In this document: positions 10,225 through 19,971 of the stretch, piece after piece
Position numbering within the stretch: the first letter of the stretch is position 1
How the letters are laid out: every line of letters begins with the position of its first letter
Assembly (NCBI GenBank): GCA_010093515.1
Contig: MU001698.1
Location: 124,001-188,000, forward strand
DNA: 64,000 nt
Direction: 5' to 3'
Origin: Lineolata rhizophorae
Taxonomy: Eukaryota; Ascomycota; Dothideomycetes; Lineolatales; Lineolataceae
Made by a program: the position numbers and the translations under genes
Notes under the pieces: generated by a model
The model's input: the letters and a program-made list of their open reading frames with translations, nothing else
Database searches by the model: none
What the model was told of the DNA's origin: nothing

Positions 10225-11133
10225 ATGATGGCCGTCTCGCCATACCTGACAGCAGGGCTTTCAGCTTCAACATATGCTTTTCTACTTCGATTCCTTAGCT
10301 CCAAGAATGTTAACGCATTCGACCGTAATACCCGCATCAAGGGCATCTCAGCCCTCCATGCGATTATTAGCAGCATCATCACGATCTACGCGCTCAACAC
10401 GCCCTCTCAATGGACGCCCGTCGGCCTAACCAGCCAACAAGATGCGCTTCGCCTCTTTGAACCCAGCAAGCCACGCTCGCCTTCTGCCCCGGCCGCCCCT
10501 TCTGCCGCCGAAAACCTCGACGACTCGCTCAACCCCATGATCAAATCACGCTCCGACCTCGCCAACAAGCTCACCGCCTGGGAGACCGGCTATCTCATAT
10601 ACGACACGTACGCGCTCCTGCACCTCACCTCGCTCAAACTTCCGTCACGATCCGATCATACGCCGAAGGCCGCCGCCGCCGTGCGTCGCGCGGCCGCCGA
10701 ATCTCCTGTCGTGCTCGCCCACCACGTCCTCCTGGCGTGCGCGCTCGGGACCCTACAGGTCTACAACGCGGCGCGGCGCGAGCGCGGCGTCTGGGTAATA
10801 CTGGCTTTCATGCTCATGAACGCGAGTACACCCGTGCTGCATCTACACTGGTATTTGCGGCGGCGGATGGGGTGCGTGAACGCGCTGGCGGACGCGGTGC
10901 TGGTGGCAGTCTTCGCGCTGGCGAGGTTTGGGCCGGTGTATGCGGTTTTGGAGAAATATGGGCAGTTTCACGGACTCTCGGCCTGGGAAGCATACAGGCG
11001 GCTGCGGTGGGTATGTCAAGCTGGGACAGGCATGCTCGTGGTGGCAAATTTGGGGTGGTGGGGTGCGTTGGTATGGCGGGCTGTTGCTCCGAGGAGGAAT
11101 CACGGGATGGGAATGATGAGGAAGACAGTTTGA
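10225..11133 (+). CDS. TLC-domain membrane protein
   Basis: A single-exon, 302-residue polytopic protein of the TRAM-LAG1-CLN8 (TLC) superfamily, which includes ceramide synthases and lipid-sensing or lipid-trafficking proteins of the ER. Evidence is the N-terminal helix (PYLTAGLSASTYAFLLRFL), a second helix starting GISALHAIISSIITIYAL, the WETGYLIYDTYALLH segment corresponding to the family's GYxxYD motif, the HHVLLACALGTLQ segment with paired His, and NASTPVLHLHWYLRR, which matches the conserved N-P-x-x-x-x-R-W region. It resembles the TLCD4/TMEM56 branch more than Lag1, because the Lag1 HxxxHH-type motif is missing. The first two codons are both ATG, so either may be used. It leads a run of lipid-type enzymes. 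Confidence 0.75.
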   Translation: MMAVSPYLTAGLSASTYAFLLRFLSSKNVNAFDRNTRIKGISALHAIISSIITIYALNTPSQWTPVGLTSQQDALRLFEPSKPRSPSAPAAPSAAENLDDSLNPMIKSRSDLANKLTAWETGYLIYDTYALLHLTSLKLPSRSDHTPKAAAAVRRAAAESPVVLAHHVLLACALGTLQVYNAARRERGVWVILAFMLMNASTPVLHLHWYLRRRMGCVNALADAVLVAVFALARFGPVYAVLEKYGQFHGLSAWEAYRRLRWVCQAGTGMLVVANLGWWGALVWRAVAPRRNHGMGMMRKTV

Positions 11134-11185
11134 AGAAACGGGCCATTTGAAGAGGACATTACTCGTCTATGCTGGCAACTGAGAG

Positions 11186-12661
11186 CTATCTATCGGCTTT
11201 AGAAATGCTGACCATCAGTGGTCTGGCTGGGCGCTGCGTAGGGATCTGCTTTATATCTTTCGCCCACTCGTCCGGTGTTGCTATTTCCCAACCTAACCAT
11301 CCGCGCACGCCTTTCTCTCGCACCTCGCCGTGCATTCGAATGCCTTCATCCTGGCAGATTTCGCCGACTGTCAAGACAATTCTACGAACCAAATGACGAC
11401 CAAGACAGGCCTTTGCACCACCGCCAAAAGCAATGCTGCTTGGAAGGGTTGAAGGATTGGATTCGCCGCCGCTCTCTTGGTAAAATCGCGTTGGGTGGAA
11501 ATGTTCGCAGTCCTCTCCAAAAGCGTCCGGATCGCGACCTGCGCCAGCAAAGTACAACCACGTATCCCAGCCCTTCGGAATGAGCACGTCGGGAATACCG
11601 TCCGGTGTTGAAAGCGTCGTGTCTTGTACGCAACGCCGAAGGACACCGACTATTGGTGGTGAGATGCGTTCAGTTTCTTCGAGCACGGAGCTCATATAGT
11701 TTGAGCGGGAGTTGGGGTCCAGTTCTCGTATCTTGTCGAATATTTTTGTGGGTTTCACACCTTGGCCCGCAGGTTCCAGTTCAAAGAGATGGAGATTTAG
11801 CAGGTAAGCCGTCAACAGTGACGCCAAAGCCTTGGCAGCAAGACTACTGGTGAACAATACAAAGTGGTTTGCCACGTCCTCCACGTCATTATTCTTGAGG
11901 CTCGTATGGTCCTGAGAAACTGACGCAAAAGGACAAGCATTTGGTGCACTCCGCAATCGTTCCGATATCATGGCCTTTACTTTTTTCGTTGCATCGACGC
12001 CCCGCTTTCGTGGCGAGTGCCAGAATCCGGCATTCACACTGACTGGGAAAAGGCTGAATTGCCCCCTCAGTAAATCTTCTTGCAACCGCTCCAGGATTGC
12101 GAAGTCTTTCTCATCGTGTTTCAACTTCAAGAGGATTCCGAGCAAGAGTTTCCAGGCAAGAGTCTTCATTGACTCGTATAGGTCTATGGATTGTGATGCC
12201 ACCAAGGTCAAGAAGTGAGACCGGATTGTATCCTGCATGAATGCTGCGGCTTCTGGTAAACTTGACATTCGAGTTTCCCATTCGGAACGCATACGCCCGT
12301 GGAAGGCGGGATCATCCGCAAGGAGCAGGTTTGGAGACGGGAAGAAAGGAGCCATGAACTCCTCGTAAGCGGCTCTGGCGACAAAGCAGTCGGGTCTTTT
12401 CTCATTGTTCCCAATCGGCTCGTCTTCACCTAGGACTTGTCGAATTTGGCGGGCGCTTGAGACGATGGCGACATTCCTGTTCAGTATTTTGGCTCTGATT
12501 ACGGCGCGCGAGGATACTAGGTCGGGACGTTCATTGTGAAAAGAGAGAACTCGTGACGTTATGAATGATTCCGGGGACGAGTGAAAAGAGAACGTTTCGG
12601 AAAGAGCTGACAACGTCGACGATGTCCCGACCGGGAGTTCAGCTGGCGGTTTTGAGCCCAT
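11186..12661 (-). CDS. Cytochrome P450, atypical (no I-helix acid/alcohol pair)
   Basis: A 491-residue single-exon P450. The heme loop is AFGGGAKACLGRHL with the proximal cysteine at C419, and the K-helix ExxR is ETER within LEETERISPP. The PERF-like region reads HFHPTRF. Two things are unusual. There is no hydrophobic N-terminal anchor: the protein starts with a Ser/Thr-rich polar segment. The I-helix reads LFTSSLAAKALASLL where most P450s have AGxETT, so both the acid and the threonine that activate oxygen are replaced. In known families (CYP8A1, CYP74 types) this goes with isomerase or peroxide chemistry rather than monooxygenation. It is convergent with the TLC gene (52 bp apart) and divergent from an MFS carrier. 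Family number and substrate are unknown. Confidence 0.85.
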   Translation of the reverse strand: MGSKPPAELPVGTSSTLSALSETFSFHSSPESFITSRVLSFHNERPDLVSSRAVIRAKILNRNVAIVSSARQIRQVLGEDEPIGNNEKRPDCFVARAAYEEFMAPFFPSPNLLLADDPAFHGRMRSEWETRMSSLPEAAAFMQDTIRSHFLTLVASQSIDLYESMKTLAWKLLLGILLKLKHDEKDFAILERLQEDLLRGQFSLFPVSVNAGFWHSPRKRGVDATKKVKAMISERLRSAPNACPFASVSQDHTSLKNNDVEDVANHFVLFTSSLAAKALASLLTAYLLNLHLFELEPAGQGVKPTKIFDKIRELDPNSRSNYMSSVLEETERISPPIVGVLRRCVQDTTLSTPDGIPDVLIPKGWDTWLYFAGAGRDPDAFGEDCEHFHPTRFYQESGGESNPSTLPSSIAFGGGAKACLGRHLVRRIVLTVGEICQDEGIRMHGEVREKGVRGWLGWEIATPDEWAKDIKQIPTQRPARPLMVSISKADR

Positions 12662-13098
12662 TGTTGTGGTTGAAGAAAGGTACAGCGTACTCCAACTTTC
12701 TCCTGCGCTTCCAAAAAAAAAAATTCGGGGGGTTTGAAGTGCTTACAGAGCAGAGCAATGGACTCTGGCGTTGCACGCATTTGGAATCACATGTCCGCTT
12801 TGGGGATGGTCGAGTCCTTCCGCTATTCCCGCTAAGCGGCTGCGCCTTCAGCATGCGTCATACATGCGCGGAAGACTAAGTGCTATCGATAACGCTTCAC
12901 TTTATCTTTTTTTTTTTAAGCTCCCAGTACTCCGTACGCCACACCGCAAATACCCCGCTTTGCACGTCTTTATATGAACTGGACGCGACTTGCCTCGATT
13001 GTGAGATTTGCAACGTCTCAAGTAACTCTCGCTCAGTAAACCAATTGATCTCGTAAGCTAGCTTCCATCCTATTGCGCACTCAATTGCTTTCCTCGTA
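12662..13098. promoter_or_regulatory. Divergent promoter between P450 and MFS carrier
   Basis: A 437-bp shared upstream region. It contains two homopolymer runs (poly-A near 12713-12723, poly-T near 12907-12917) that can exclude nucleosomes. The motif agtactccgtacg occurs near 12925. Co-expression of the flanking genes is inference. Confidence 0.4.
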
Positions 13099-14706
13099 AT
13101 GGCACTGCAGTCGCCTGCTTCTATATCATCGAACAACAAAACCTCGTTCAATAACAGAAAGCAACCAGTAGAAGATGGAGTCGGCACTGATACCGAGACT
13201 CCTACGTCACAAAATTCACCCGGCTTGTTGAAGCGCTTCTACGTCGGTCTCTGCATATTTTTTCTGTTTCTGAACTATTTCCTAGCTCAGTACGACAAGT
13301 TCATACTGTCGTACTTCCATGACAACGTCCTTGAAGACCTCAATCTGCGCGCCACTCACTATGCCATTCTCTCCGGTTACGCCACTGGCATTGTCTACGC
13401 TCTACTCGCGCTCCCGACCGCTTTTATTGCCGACTACACTTCCGCTCGCGTCTGGGTCCTCACTGTCGCGGCTTTATGGTGGAGCCTTTGCGTCATATTC
13501 CAGGGCTTATCACGCAATTTTTGGCAGATTCTGCTTGCGCGAATTGGTATGGGAATTGGACAAGCGCCCGTAGAAGCTTTAAGTGTGAGCCTGATCAGCG
13601 ATCTGGTCGGGTGGAGGAACGTATTTCTGGGAGAGAGTTGCTTTTACGTCGGAGTGTACGTCGGCGAGGCTGTGAGTGGACAAATTGCTACGGCATTCAC
13701 AGTGACGGGCACAAGCTGGAGGGTCGCGATGAAAGCGATTGGTATCGTAGGGGTGGTCATCGCGGTTGCCGTCAGAACTGTCCTCCGAGAACCGATGAGA
13801 CAAAAGGGCCTCCTCTCAACCGCCGATGAGGCATTTGACGGCAGACTTGCAGCTCGCTCTGCTGCCGGAACTGGCGCAACACGCGCAGGAGAGTCAAAGC
13901 TAGTTGCTGCAAGGCGAGACATGCAATCTACTCTGCTGTATGTCATGCGACTGCACTCCTTTTGGCTCATTGTTCTTTCGGCCTCCTTCCGCCAGCTCTC
14001 TGGCAACGTCTTCGGATATTACATGCCCGGTTATCTCGGAAACACATACTCAACGCATCCCGAATTGTTTTCACGGTATGGCATTATCGTTGGTACAGTA
14101 GGGTCTGTAACGGTTCTCACGGGTGGTGCGTTGACGTCACTCTTCTGGCACAAGACAAGGCTCACGCCTATCTACCTTACCGCAATCGGTGGCATGATCA
14201 GCAGTCTCTTTGTGCTGCTCATGATATTTTCTCGCGATATTGCCGACGGCAGTGAAGACCAGGGGATCAAGATCTTGTATGGAGTGATGTGCGTCGCCTA
14301 TATCACCGCGGAGTTATGGCTTGGAGCTATTTACGGACTTGTTGCCTCGCTCCTCCCGCCGGCGTACAAGACATTTGGTATTGGAGTATGGAGTACTGTT
14401 CAAGTTTTGATTTACTCTACTGGGCCAGAAATCATCGGACTGGCGCTGAAAGATGTGGATAGTTCGAGCGATGAGTACAGGAAAGATACACAGATTGCAT
14501 TGGCCGTCATCATTCCAAGCGGATACTGGATTGCCGGTATTGGATTTCTCTGTTGTGTTCCATTGCTTCGGAGAGATTGGAAATCGCCGCATATTGCTCA
14601 GAGGGCGTTTAGTACTAGAAGAAAATGCGGTTTTGCGATTTTCTTTGCCTTGTTATGTTCTGTCGTCATCACGCTGTTTACTCTCAGTATCTACTATCAA
14701 GCGTAG
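13099..14706 (+). CDS. Spinster-like major facilitator superfamily transporter
   Basis: A 535-residue, single-exon 12-helix MFS protein. The first helix contains the Spinster-type sequence LNYFLAQYDKFILSYF, followed by DLNLRATHYAILSGYATGIVYA. The loop 2-3 signature is IADYTSARVWVLTVAALWWS, and the helix 4-5 segment is RIGMGIGQAPVEALSVSLISDL, close to the RxxxGxGEAxxxP motif of animal Spns proteins. A central cytoplasmic loop (~residues 240-275) separates two six-helix halves. Spns relatives move lysophospholipids or sphingosine phosphates, but fungal substrates are not known. It shares a promoter with the P450 and is convergent with the flavin monooxygenase (74 bp apart). The polar N-terminal ~45 residues are disordered. 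Family call is good; substrate is open. Confidence 0.85.
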   Translation: MALQSPASISSNNKTSFNNRKQPVEDGVGTDTETPTSQNSPGLLKRFYVGLCIFFLFLNYFLAQYDKFILSYFHDNVLEDLNLRATHYAILSGYATGIVYALLALPTAFIADYTSARVWVLTVAALWWSLCVIFQGLSRNFWQILLARIGMGIGQAPVEALSVSLISDLVGWRNVFLGESCFYVGVYVGEAVSGQIATAFTVTGTSWRVAMKAIGIVGVVIAVAVRTVLREPMRQKGLLSTADEAFDGRLAARSAAGTGATRAGESKLVAARRDMQSTLLYVMRLHSFWLIVLSASFRQLSGNVFGYYMPGYLGNTYSTHPELFSRYGIIVGTVGSVTVLTGGALTSLFWHKTRLTPIYLTAIGGMISSLFVLLMIFSRDIADGSEDQGIKILYGVMCVAYITAELWLGAIYGLVASLLPPAYKTFGIGVWSTVQVLIYSTGPEIIGLALKDVDSSSDEYRKDTQIALAVIIPSGYWIAGIGFLCCVPLLRRDWKSPHIAQRAFSTRRKCGFAIFFALLCSVVITLFTLSIYYQA

Positions 14707-14780
14707 GTGCCGACGCCAAAGATACCCATATAAATAGCTTGAACGAAGGGTCCTCGGCTAATATTCAATTAAGTCAAGTT

Positions 14781-16654
14781 CTAGTCCATGCCCGAGACTT
14801 CCTGGCTGATGTGCCTTTTAACCTTGTACTCATCAATCAGACCTCTCAGGTCCTTCGCAACGCACGGTGCAAGGAGATCCTTCAAACCGCTCTTTCTGTG
14901 ACTTCGAAGGTGCAAGTCCTCAAGCAACATGTCTGTGTACGGAATCAGATCCCAGTAGAACCAATTTCCCAGTTCGCCCCTCGAGAGGTAGCGCTTCCTG
15001 CACCAGGAAACAGTTTTAGCCACGTCTCGTTCCATGTCTTCGGTGGATGGGAGTTCCAACGCTCCATCAAGAGCAGCCACGGCCCAAAGCGACTGGGCCT
15101 CCGCGTTGCGGAAGTGATTACCCATCATTACTCTTCCGATGAATGCGATGGAATGGTCATGGATTGGCAGGATCGTTCTGTGTAGGCGATACGGTGTGGT
15201 AGTCTGACGCCAAGGATACACCGTCGGAGGTTCGGCGAGGACGGGAAACCGTTGTAAGATGGTCGACTCGGCTTCCTTATCTAGCTTGTCCCAACGTTGA
15301 GTAGAGTTTGGTCGTGAATCCCATTCTAACGACACTGGCAAACCCAAGTCACTGGCAAGGGTGTCGTCAATGTAAGGGTGTGATTGCTTCCATCCAGTGG
15401 CGTAGATCAAAGCATCTGTATCCAACTCCGTGCCATCTGCAAGAATGATTGCATCTGTCGAAAGCCGCTCAATATCTTCTCGAAAGACATGGACATTATT
15501 TGCAATGGTATCAAAGAAGTCGGGTCGTTGGTTAATGCCAGTACTATCGTTTTGCCAGAAAATCGAGGTGTCAGGTTTGAGCTTATGAAATCCATTCGAC
15601 TTCCCGTCACTCCGATCGTAATTCGCCGCTCGCATAGCTCTTCTATGGATATTTTCCCAGACCAAATGGAAGATTTTTGCACCAATGTTGGTGTTGTGAA
15701 GGAATCTAGTGAGCCGGTTCTCCTGGGCAAAGTAACTTGCTAGGAAATTAGGTACTAGGCGGTTATACAGTGACTCATTCGAATTCTTGTAGAGTCCTCC
15801 ACCTTTTGCGGGAGCAAAGGCTGCAGGTCCAGCTCCTGACTTTCGAATGATCCATACTACTGACTTTCCCGCTTTCGCAGCTGCGTACGAGAGATCTGCA
15901 GCCGATTTTGCACCACCCAACACGGCGATTTTCTTGTATTTATCGTTGCGGAGAATTTCCGAACGACCGAATTCTTTGTGATGTATTGTCAGCGCTCTAA
16001 ATTGGGACCGGCCCGGGAGGACTGGGATATTCGGAATAGATGTAGCGCCCGTCGCGTCGATCACTTTCGGCGAAGACCAGGTTTGGTCGTGCCCGTCTCT
16101 CTGGACAGAAACGATCCAATCGGCATCCTCTTTTCGGAGGTTAACAACTGCAGCTCCGAAAACAATGCGGCTGGAGAGGGAAGTGCCAGCAAAAGAATGT
16201 CGATCCACATAATCTACGAGGTACTCGGTCACGTAGCTCGCAGGGAAATATCCATAGTATTGCTTTTCTTTAGGGACGCTTTTCAACGGCTGATCCGAAA
16301 ATTCAGCCATTCCAACAGGTGTTTGAGTCCAAAAGGCGCCATAAACCCGCTCTGTGCAATGTTAGGTGCTCGTTTTAGAGTCTGAACTGAATCGAAGTAA
16401 ACAAGGAACGAACCGGGGCTCCAAACTCCGCCAAGCGCATGGCTTTTTTCGAATATGATAACGTTGTCATTCGGGTGGATTTCAAGATAGGTCCGCGCGG
16501 CTTGCACTCCGTATAGGCCTATTTGGTTCGTTAGAAAATGATTTGATTCGGAATTAACATAGCCGAATTGAGTTCTCGGTAGTGGTCGCCATGCGAAGAA
16601 GTACTTACCAGCACCAATGACAATTAAGTCTGTCGAAGACATGCCATTGACCAT
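14781..16654 (-). CDS. FAD-dependent monooxygenase (FMO / Baeyer-Villiger type)
   Basis: Three exons (16654-16609, 16518-16414, 16351-14781) with a 90-bp and a 62-bp intron give 573 residues. The first intron cuts directly through the FAD-binding motif, and joining restores VIGAGLYGVQAARTYLE (GxGxxG at 14-19). The second join gives GGVWSPERVYGAFWTQ. A second dinucleotide site reads VLGGAKSAAD, and ATGWKQSHPY is the conserved ATG motif near the C-terminal part. The sequence resembles fungal FMOs of secondary metabolism that oxidise N, S or ketone carbons using NADPH. Its neighbours are a P450 and a carrier, suggesting joint action on one metabolite. The open frame starting at 16310 is only exon 3, so a caller ignoring introns would lose the FAD motif. 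Confidence 0.88.
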
Positions 16655-17092
16655 TTCTGAAGCGTAACAGCATGGGCACGGTGGATAAGCACTGAGAAAA
16701 GTTGGCCGATTATGTAGGTATCAAGTGACTAGAGAACGCTACAGGCCGGGATTATCATCCCTCTAGCAAATCCACAAATCCAAGGGTCCGTAAACAGATA
16801 ATGGTCATATGTACAAGAAAAGTCGCCGTAGCAGGATCTAACGCTATCCCTTGGTCGTGTTCACAGGGTTCGACCTAAAATTTGGAATGCATGATTAGTC
16901 AACGTCGATGTACCACCCGCCACGTGGCTGTGCTTCTCGGCATGCGTTCACCATTCGTCAGAACCTGTATATATTCCGATCATCCCGGAACAAAAGCTGA
17001 ATGGCAACTTACAGAAGACACAAATTGTCGCAGATTTCACGGATTGCTTCATCAAATATAATTTCTTAGTCTATACTTGATTCAGCACCATC
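16655..17092. other. Divergent promoter between FMO and small conserved gene
   Basis: No gene in this 438-bp region. The 3' half contains a TATA-like aaatataattt near 17055-17065, close to the 17093 start. Confidence 0.4.
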
Positions 17093-17578
17093 ATGGCCTC
17101 AAAAACGCTCTACGTACTCTACAACGCTGATGCATCGGTCCTTGGGAAGTTGAGCTATGGGTACCGCAAGGTCACCCAGTCGAAGGACTGCGAGAATCCC
17201 GCCTGTGCAGCCTGTGACATCACGCATGGTGGATTGTCACTGAAGGAGACCCCACAGTGGATAGCGGCAAAGGAGGAAATCGAGGCGGCAGGCCTCAAAA
17301 TCGTCCAGTGGCACCGAGACGAGATCTCCTCACCAGTATGCTCGCCAAAGTTGCAGCTAAATTATAGAGGAATGCTGACGGAGTGGACACAGTTGAAAGA
17401 GTTCCTGAAGAAGGAAGGCATCAAGTATCCGACCACCATCCTCGAAGAATCCGAGGGCGAGTACAAGGAAGTCGTAAGCAGCGCCGAGCTGACGGCCTGC
17501 AAGGGGAATCCAGAAACATTCATGCTGAAGTTAAAGGAGAAGGGTCTTTTGGAGAACAAAGCTAGCGTTTCGTTGTAA
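17093..17578 (+). CDS. Conserved small protein of unknown function with CxxCxxTHG motif
   Basis: A single-exon 161-residue soluble protein. The N-terminus KTLYVLYNADASVLGKLSYGY is followed by CENPACAACDITHGGLSLKE. This pattern, a LYxxNADxS strand then CxxCxxTxG, occurs in small uncharacterised proteins of bacteria and fungi as I recall them, where it has CxxC spacing typical of a metal site. The central part (WIAAKEEIEAAGLKIVQWHRDE) is predicted alpha/beta. A final Lys/Glu-rich part, KEFLKKEGIKYPTTILEESE, ends the fold. No enzyme function can be assigned. It faces the FMO head-to-head and lies 71 bp from the CDP-alcohol transferase tail-to-tail. Confidence 0.75.
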   Translation: MASKTLYVLYNADASVLGKLSYGYRKVTQSKDCENPACAACDITHGGLSLKETPQWIAAKEEIEAAGLKIVQWHRDEISSPVCSPKLQLNYRGMLTEWTQLKEFLKKEGIKYPTTILEESEGEYKEVVSSAELTACKGNPETFMLKLKEKGLLENKASVSL

Positions 17579-17649
17579 TCTTGCGTCGGCGTTTGAAGCA
17601 GATTCTCTCCTCCTTTCCTTCAATTACAGAACTTTTTGGAGATATCCCA

Positions 17650-18300
17650 TTAATTGAGTACTTGACATAGCCAATACACTCTTTGCAAGGTCCCCACCGC
17701 GACTAGCGACGCCATAGTCCACGAGATGTGCTCGGTGAGTTCGGGATAGGCCAACATCAGTGTGAATAAGAGAGCGCTTTCGAACCCTTCCACAAGCGCA
17801 GGCCGCATCGCCACGCTAGTAAGCTCTTTCACATGATTGCGACCGGCGGTCTTCCTCTTTTCCAATATAGCAGCAATGTAAAACAAGACAAAGTTGTTGA
17901 TGTGGAAGGTTGATTCTAAGACGGCGATCGATATCCAAGTGTGAGGAGAGGATTGGAAGTAGGTGGCGCACGAGATCGGAATAAGACAATAGACGATAAA
18001 ATCGAAAAAGAGGTCCAAAAAGCCGCCGAGGTCGGATGCAATATTGCGCCTACGAGCCACTGCTCCATCAAGACAGTCGAATGTGCGATTGAGTACCCAG
18101 GAAAATAGGCTCAATGCGACCTGCCCGTTAGCTGCAGAAACACAGCAGATGATGCCAAAGCCGAATGCTAGGAGGGTCAAGTGAAGTGGTTGGATGAAGT
18201 GAGGGACGGCCGAGCATAGTGGATCGAAAATTTGATCCTTCAACGGCCTGAGCTGAATGTCGAGCATGGAAATTGGAGTTCGTCGCTCAACATGCAACAA
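17650..18300 (-). CDS. CDP-alcohol phosphatidyltransferase family protein
   Basis: A 216-residue membrane enzyme with an intact CDP-alcohol phosphatidyltransferase signature: D75, D78-G79, A82-R83, G92, D96 and D100 fit DGxxARxxxxxxxxGxxxDxxxD with the usual metal-binding aspartates. Hydrophobic segments before (LLAFGFGIICCVSAANGQ) and after (FIVYCLIPISCATYF) fit the six-helix fold. The family transfers a phosphoalcohol from CDP-linked lipid or alcohol, making phosphatidylinositol, phosphatidylglycerol phosphate, phosphatidylcholine or related products. It is shorter than Pis1 and not obviously any of the house-keeping members, so it may be an accessory enzyme. It is divergent from a fatty-acid/sterol hydroxylase gene, which supports a lipid role. 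Substrate is unknown. Confidence 0.82.
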   Translation of the reverse strand: MLHVERRTPISMLDIQLRPLKDQIFDPLCSAVPHFIQPLHLTLLAFGFGIICCVSAANGQVALSLFSWVLNRTFDCLDGAVARRRNIASDLGGFLDLFFDFIVYCLIPISCATYFQSSPHTWISIAVLESTFHINNFVLFYIAAILEKRKTAGRNHVKELTSVAMRPALVEGFESALLFTLMLAYPELTEHISWTMASLVAVGTLQRVYWLCQVLN

Positions 18301-18616
18301 AAAATGTATCGATATGAACGTGACCCTTTGGGCTAGATATCGTGGGACATGCTAAAGCCTGTGTTAAGCTGCTATACGAAGTTTTTCAGCTTCAATTTCG
18401 GAGGCCCCGAGGCTCTATGCGGTTAGTTGATGATCGGTAATCACGGTCTGGGGCGGTGACGAATCAGTACCTCGTGCGCCGCACGATAAGGGCGCTACCC
18501 GAAGTACCTGAACTTTGACGTCAGATATAAAAATCTCTGATCAAGTTCCGAATTCAGTGTCGACTGCTACTGTGAAATACAGCCGTTGAATTGAATCTAC
18601 CCAGGATCACGACGCC
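18301..18616. promoter_or_regulatory. Divergent promoter between CDP-alcohol transferase and hydroxylase
   Basis: A 316-bp shared region with a TATA-like agatataaaaat at about 18522-18533, some 85 bp before the hydroxylase start. Confidence 0.45.
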
Positions 18617-19609
18617 ATGGTCGACTCCTCGGGCACATTCCCGTTGAATCAAGTGCGCGTCGGCCTTGCATTCCTCTTGGTCACCTCAATTCTAGTACCT
18701 TCGATATATCAACCGACTTTGGACATAATATGGAATGGCCTCCGCTACAGTACGGTCTACCGGTGGTCAAGCTTTGAGACGCTCTGGACGGTCTTTTGTT
18801 ACGCCGCGATCGAGCTGCCTATAACGGTCGTGTTCATGAATCACCCGCAATGGCGCATTATTAAGGACCACGAAAAGGCTGGTGGGTCTCAACCAAAGCG
18901 GACGAAGCCACGCGGCATGCGACGGCCTGCTCTGCGTGGACCGGAAATTGCCACGTACATCGCGCCTCTTCTCCTAATGGACCTAACGATGATCAAAAAG
19001 TTCGCGGATGTACCTCTGGAGGCGATGCTGGCATCAGGCAACTACGATTCCGCAATGGTAGCCAACTCCACGGTCTCTAGACACCGCAGCACGTTCCTCG
19101 TCCCCAGTCTGCATAACTTCACGCTGTCTTCGCCGTTGCAAACCCGACGCGCGTTGCCGGAAGTTGCGCCGACAAGTCGCAGACTGGCGCTCGAGCTTCT
19201 GATCAGCTTCTTCATATACGATGCAATGTTTTTCCTCTTCCACTTTGCCCTCCACACTATCCCGCTCTTCCGTCGCTTCCATGCGCCGCACCATCGCCAC
19301 GACGCGCAGCTCAACCCGCAAGTGACAAATCAGCTGCACGTAGCAGAAAGGCTAGGCCTGGTGTTGTTGGCGAACTTCAGCCTGAACATTATCGGAAGCC
19401 ACGTTCTGACAAGGACGCTGTTCGTGCCGGTGTTTGTTTGGTTACTGGTTGAGATACATTCGGGGCTAGATTTACCGTGGGCGTACGATAAGATTATGCC
19501 AGAAGGTTGGGGAGGGGGTGCGAGGAAGCATTTGAAGCATCATAGGACAGGCGAAGGAGGGTATGAGCCTTTTTTCACTTGGTGGGATGGGCTGTTGGGT
19601 ATGGTTTAG
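18617..19609 (+). CDS. Fatty acid hydroxylase / sterol desaturase superfamily enzyme
   Basis: A 330-residue integral-membrane di-iron oxygenase. The histidine boxes are HFALH (HxxxH), HAPHH (HxxHH) and, near the C-terminus, HLKHH (HxxHH), in the order of the sterol desaturase superfamily (C-4 methyl oxidase, C-5 desaturase, sphingolipid hydroxylases). N-terminal helices at LAFLLVTSILVPSIY and FETLWTVFCYAAIELPITVV precede a basic loop (KRTKPRGMRRPALRG). The boxes lie in the last 40% of the protein as expected. Which substrate is used cannot be read from the boxes. It starts at the first ATG after a TATA-like element. Together with the phosphatidyltransferase it suggests a lipid-modification locus. 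Confidence 0.85.
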   Translation: MVDSSGTFPLNQVRVGLAFLLVTSILVPSIYQPTLDIIWNGLRYSTVYRWSSFETLWTVFCYAAIELPITVVFMNHPQWRIIKDHEKAGGSQPKRTKPRGMRRPALRGPEIATYIAPLLLMDLTMIKKFADVPLEAMLASGNYDSAMVANSTVSRHRSTFLVPSLHNFTLSSPLQTRRALPEVAPTSRRLALELLISFFIYDAMFFLFHFALHTIPLFRRFHAPHHRHDAQLNPQVTNQLHVAERLGLVLLANFSLNIIGSHVLTRTLFVPVFVWLLVEIHSGLDLPWAYDKIMPEGWGGGARKHLKHHRTGEGGYEPFFTWWDGLLGMV

Positions 19610-19971
19610 CGTTAGCAGTGGAACGAATTACGACCTCACGCAATTGGAGAGGAGAGAAGTAATAGAGATTCAGAAAGCAGAGAAGTTAGACAACCGTAGA
19701 TAAACGCAGAAGACATTCCTAAGCTTCTTTGCAGAGGAACGTTCGCTGATGTTTCCTCAGCCAACGGACACCCTACTATGTAGAGCTCGGTTTTTCGGAT
19801 AAACCATTGCCGGGTGGGCGACCAAGGGTGATGCGGCTTGGCAGCTCGCTTGCTGGCACACCACACGGGAAAATCGGCGGCTGCCCGACAATTCCTTTCC
19901 GCGTCACATCCTCACCGACGACCGCGCAACGACACTTTCCCGACGGTCATCCGTTCGTTCATCTGCCTGTC
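19610..19971. other. Intergenic region, ribosomal protein L7 promoter
   Basis: No gene. It contains the 3' flank of the hydroxylase and the short upstream region of the ribosomal gene. Confidence 0.4.
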
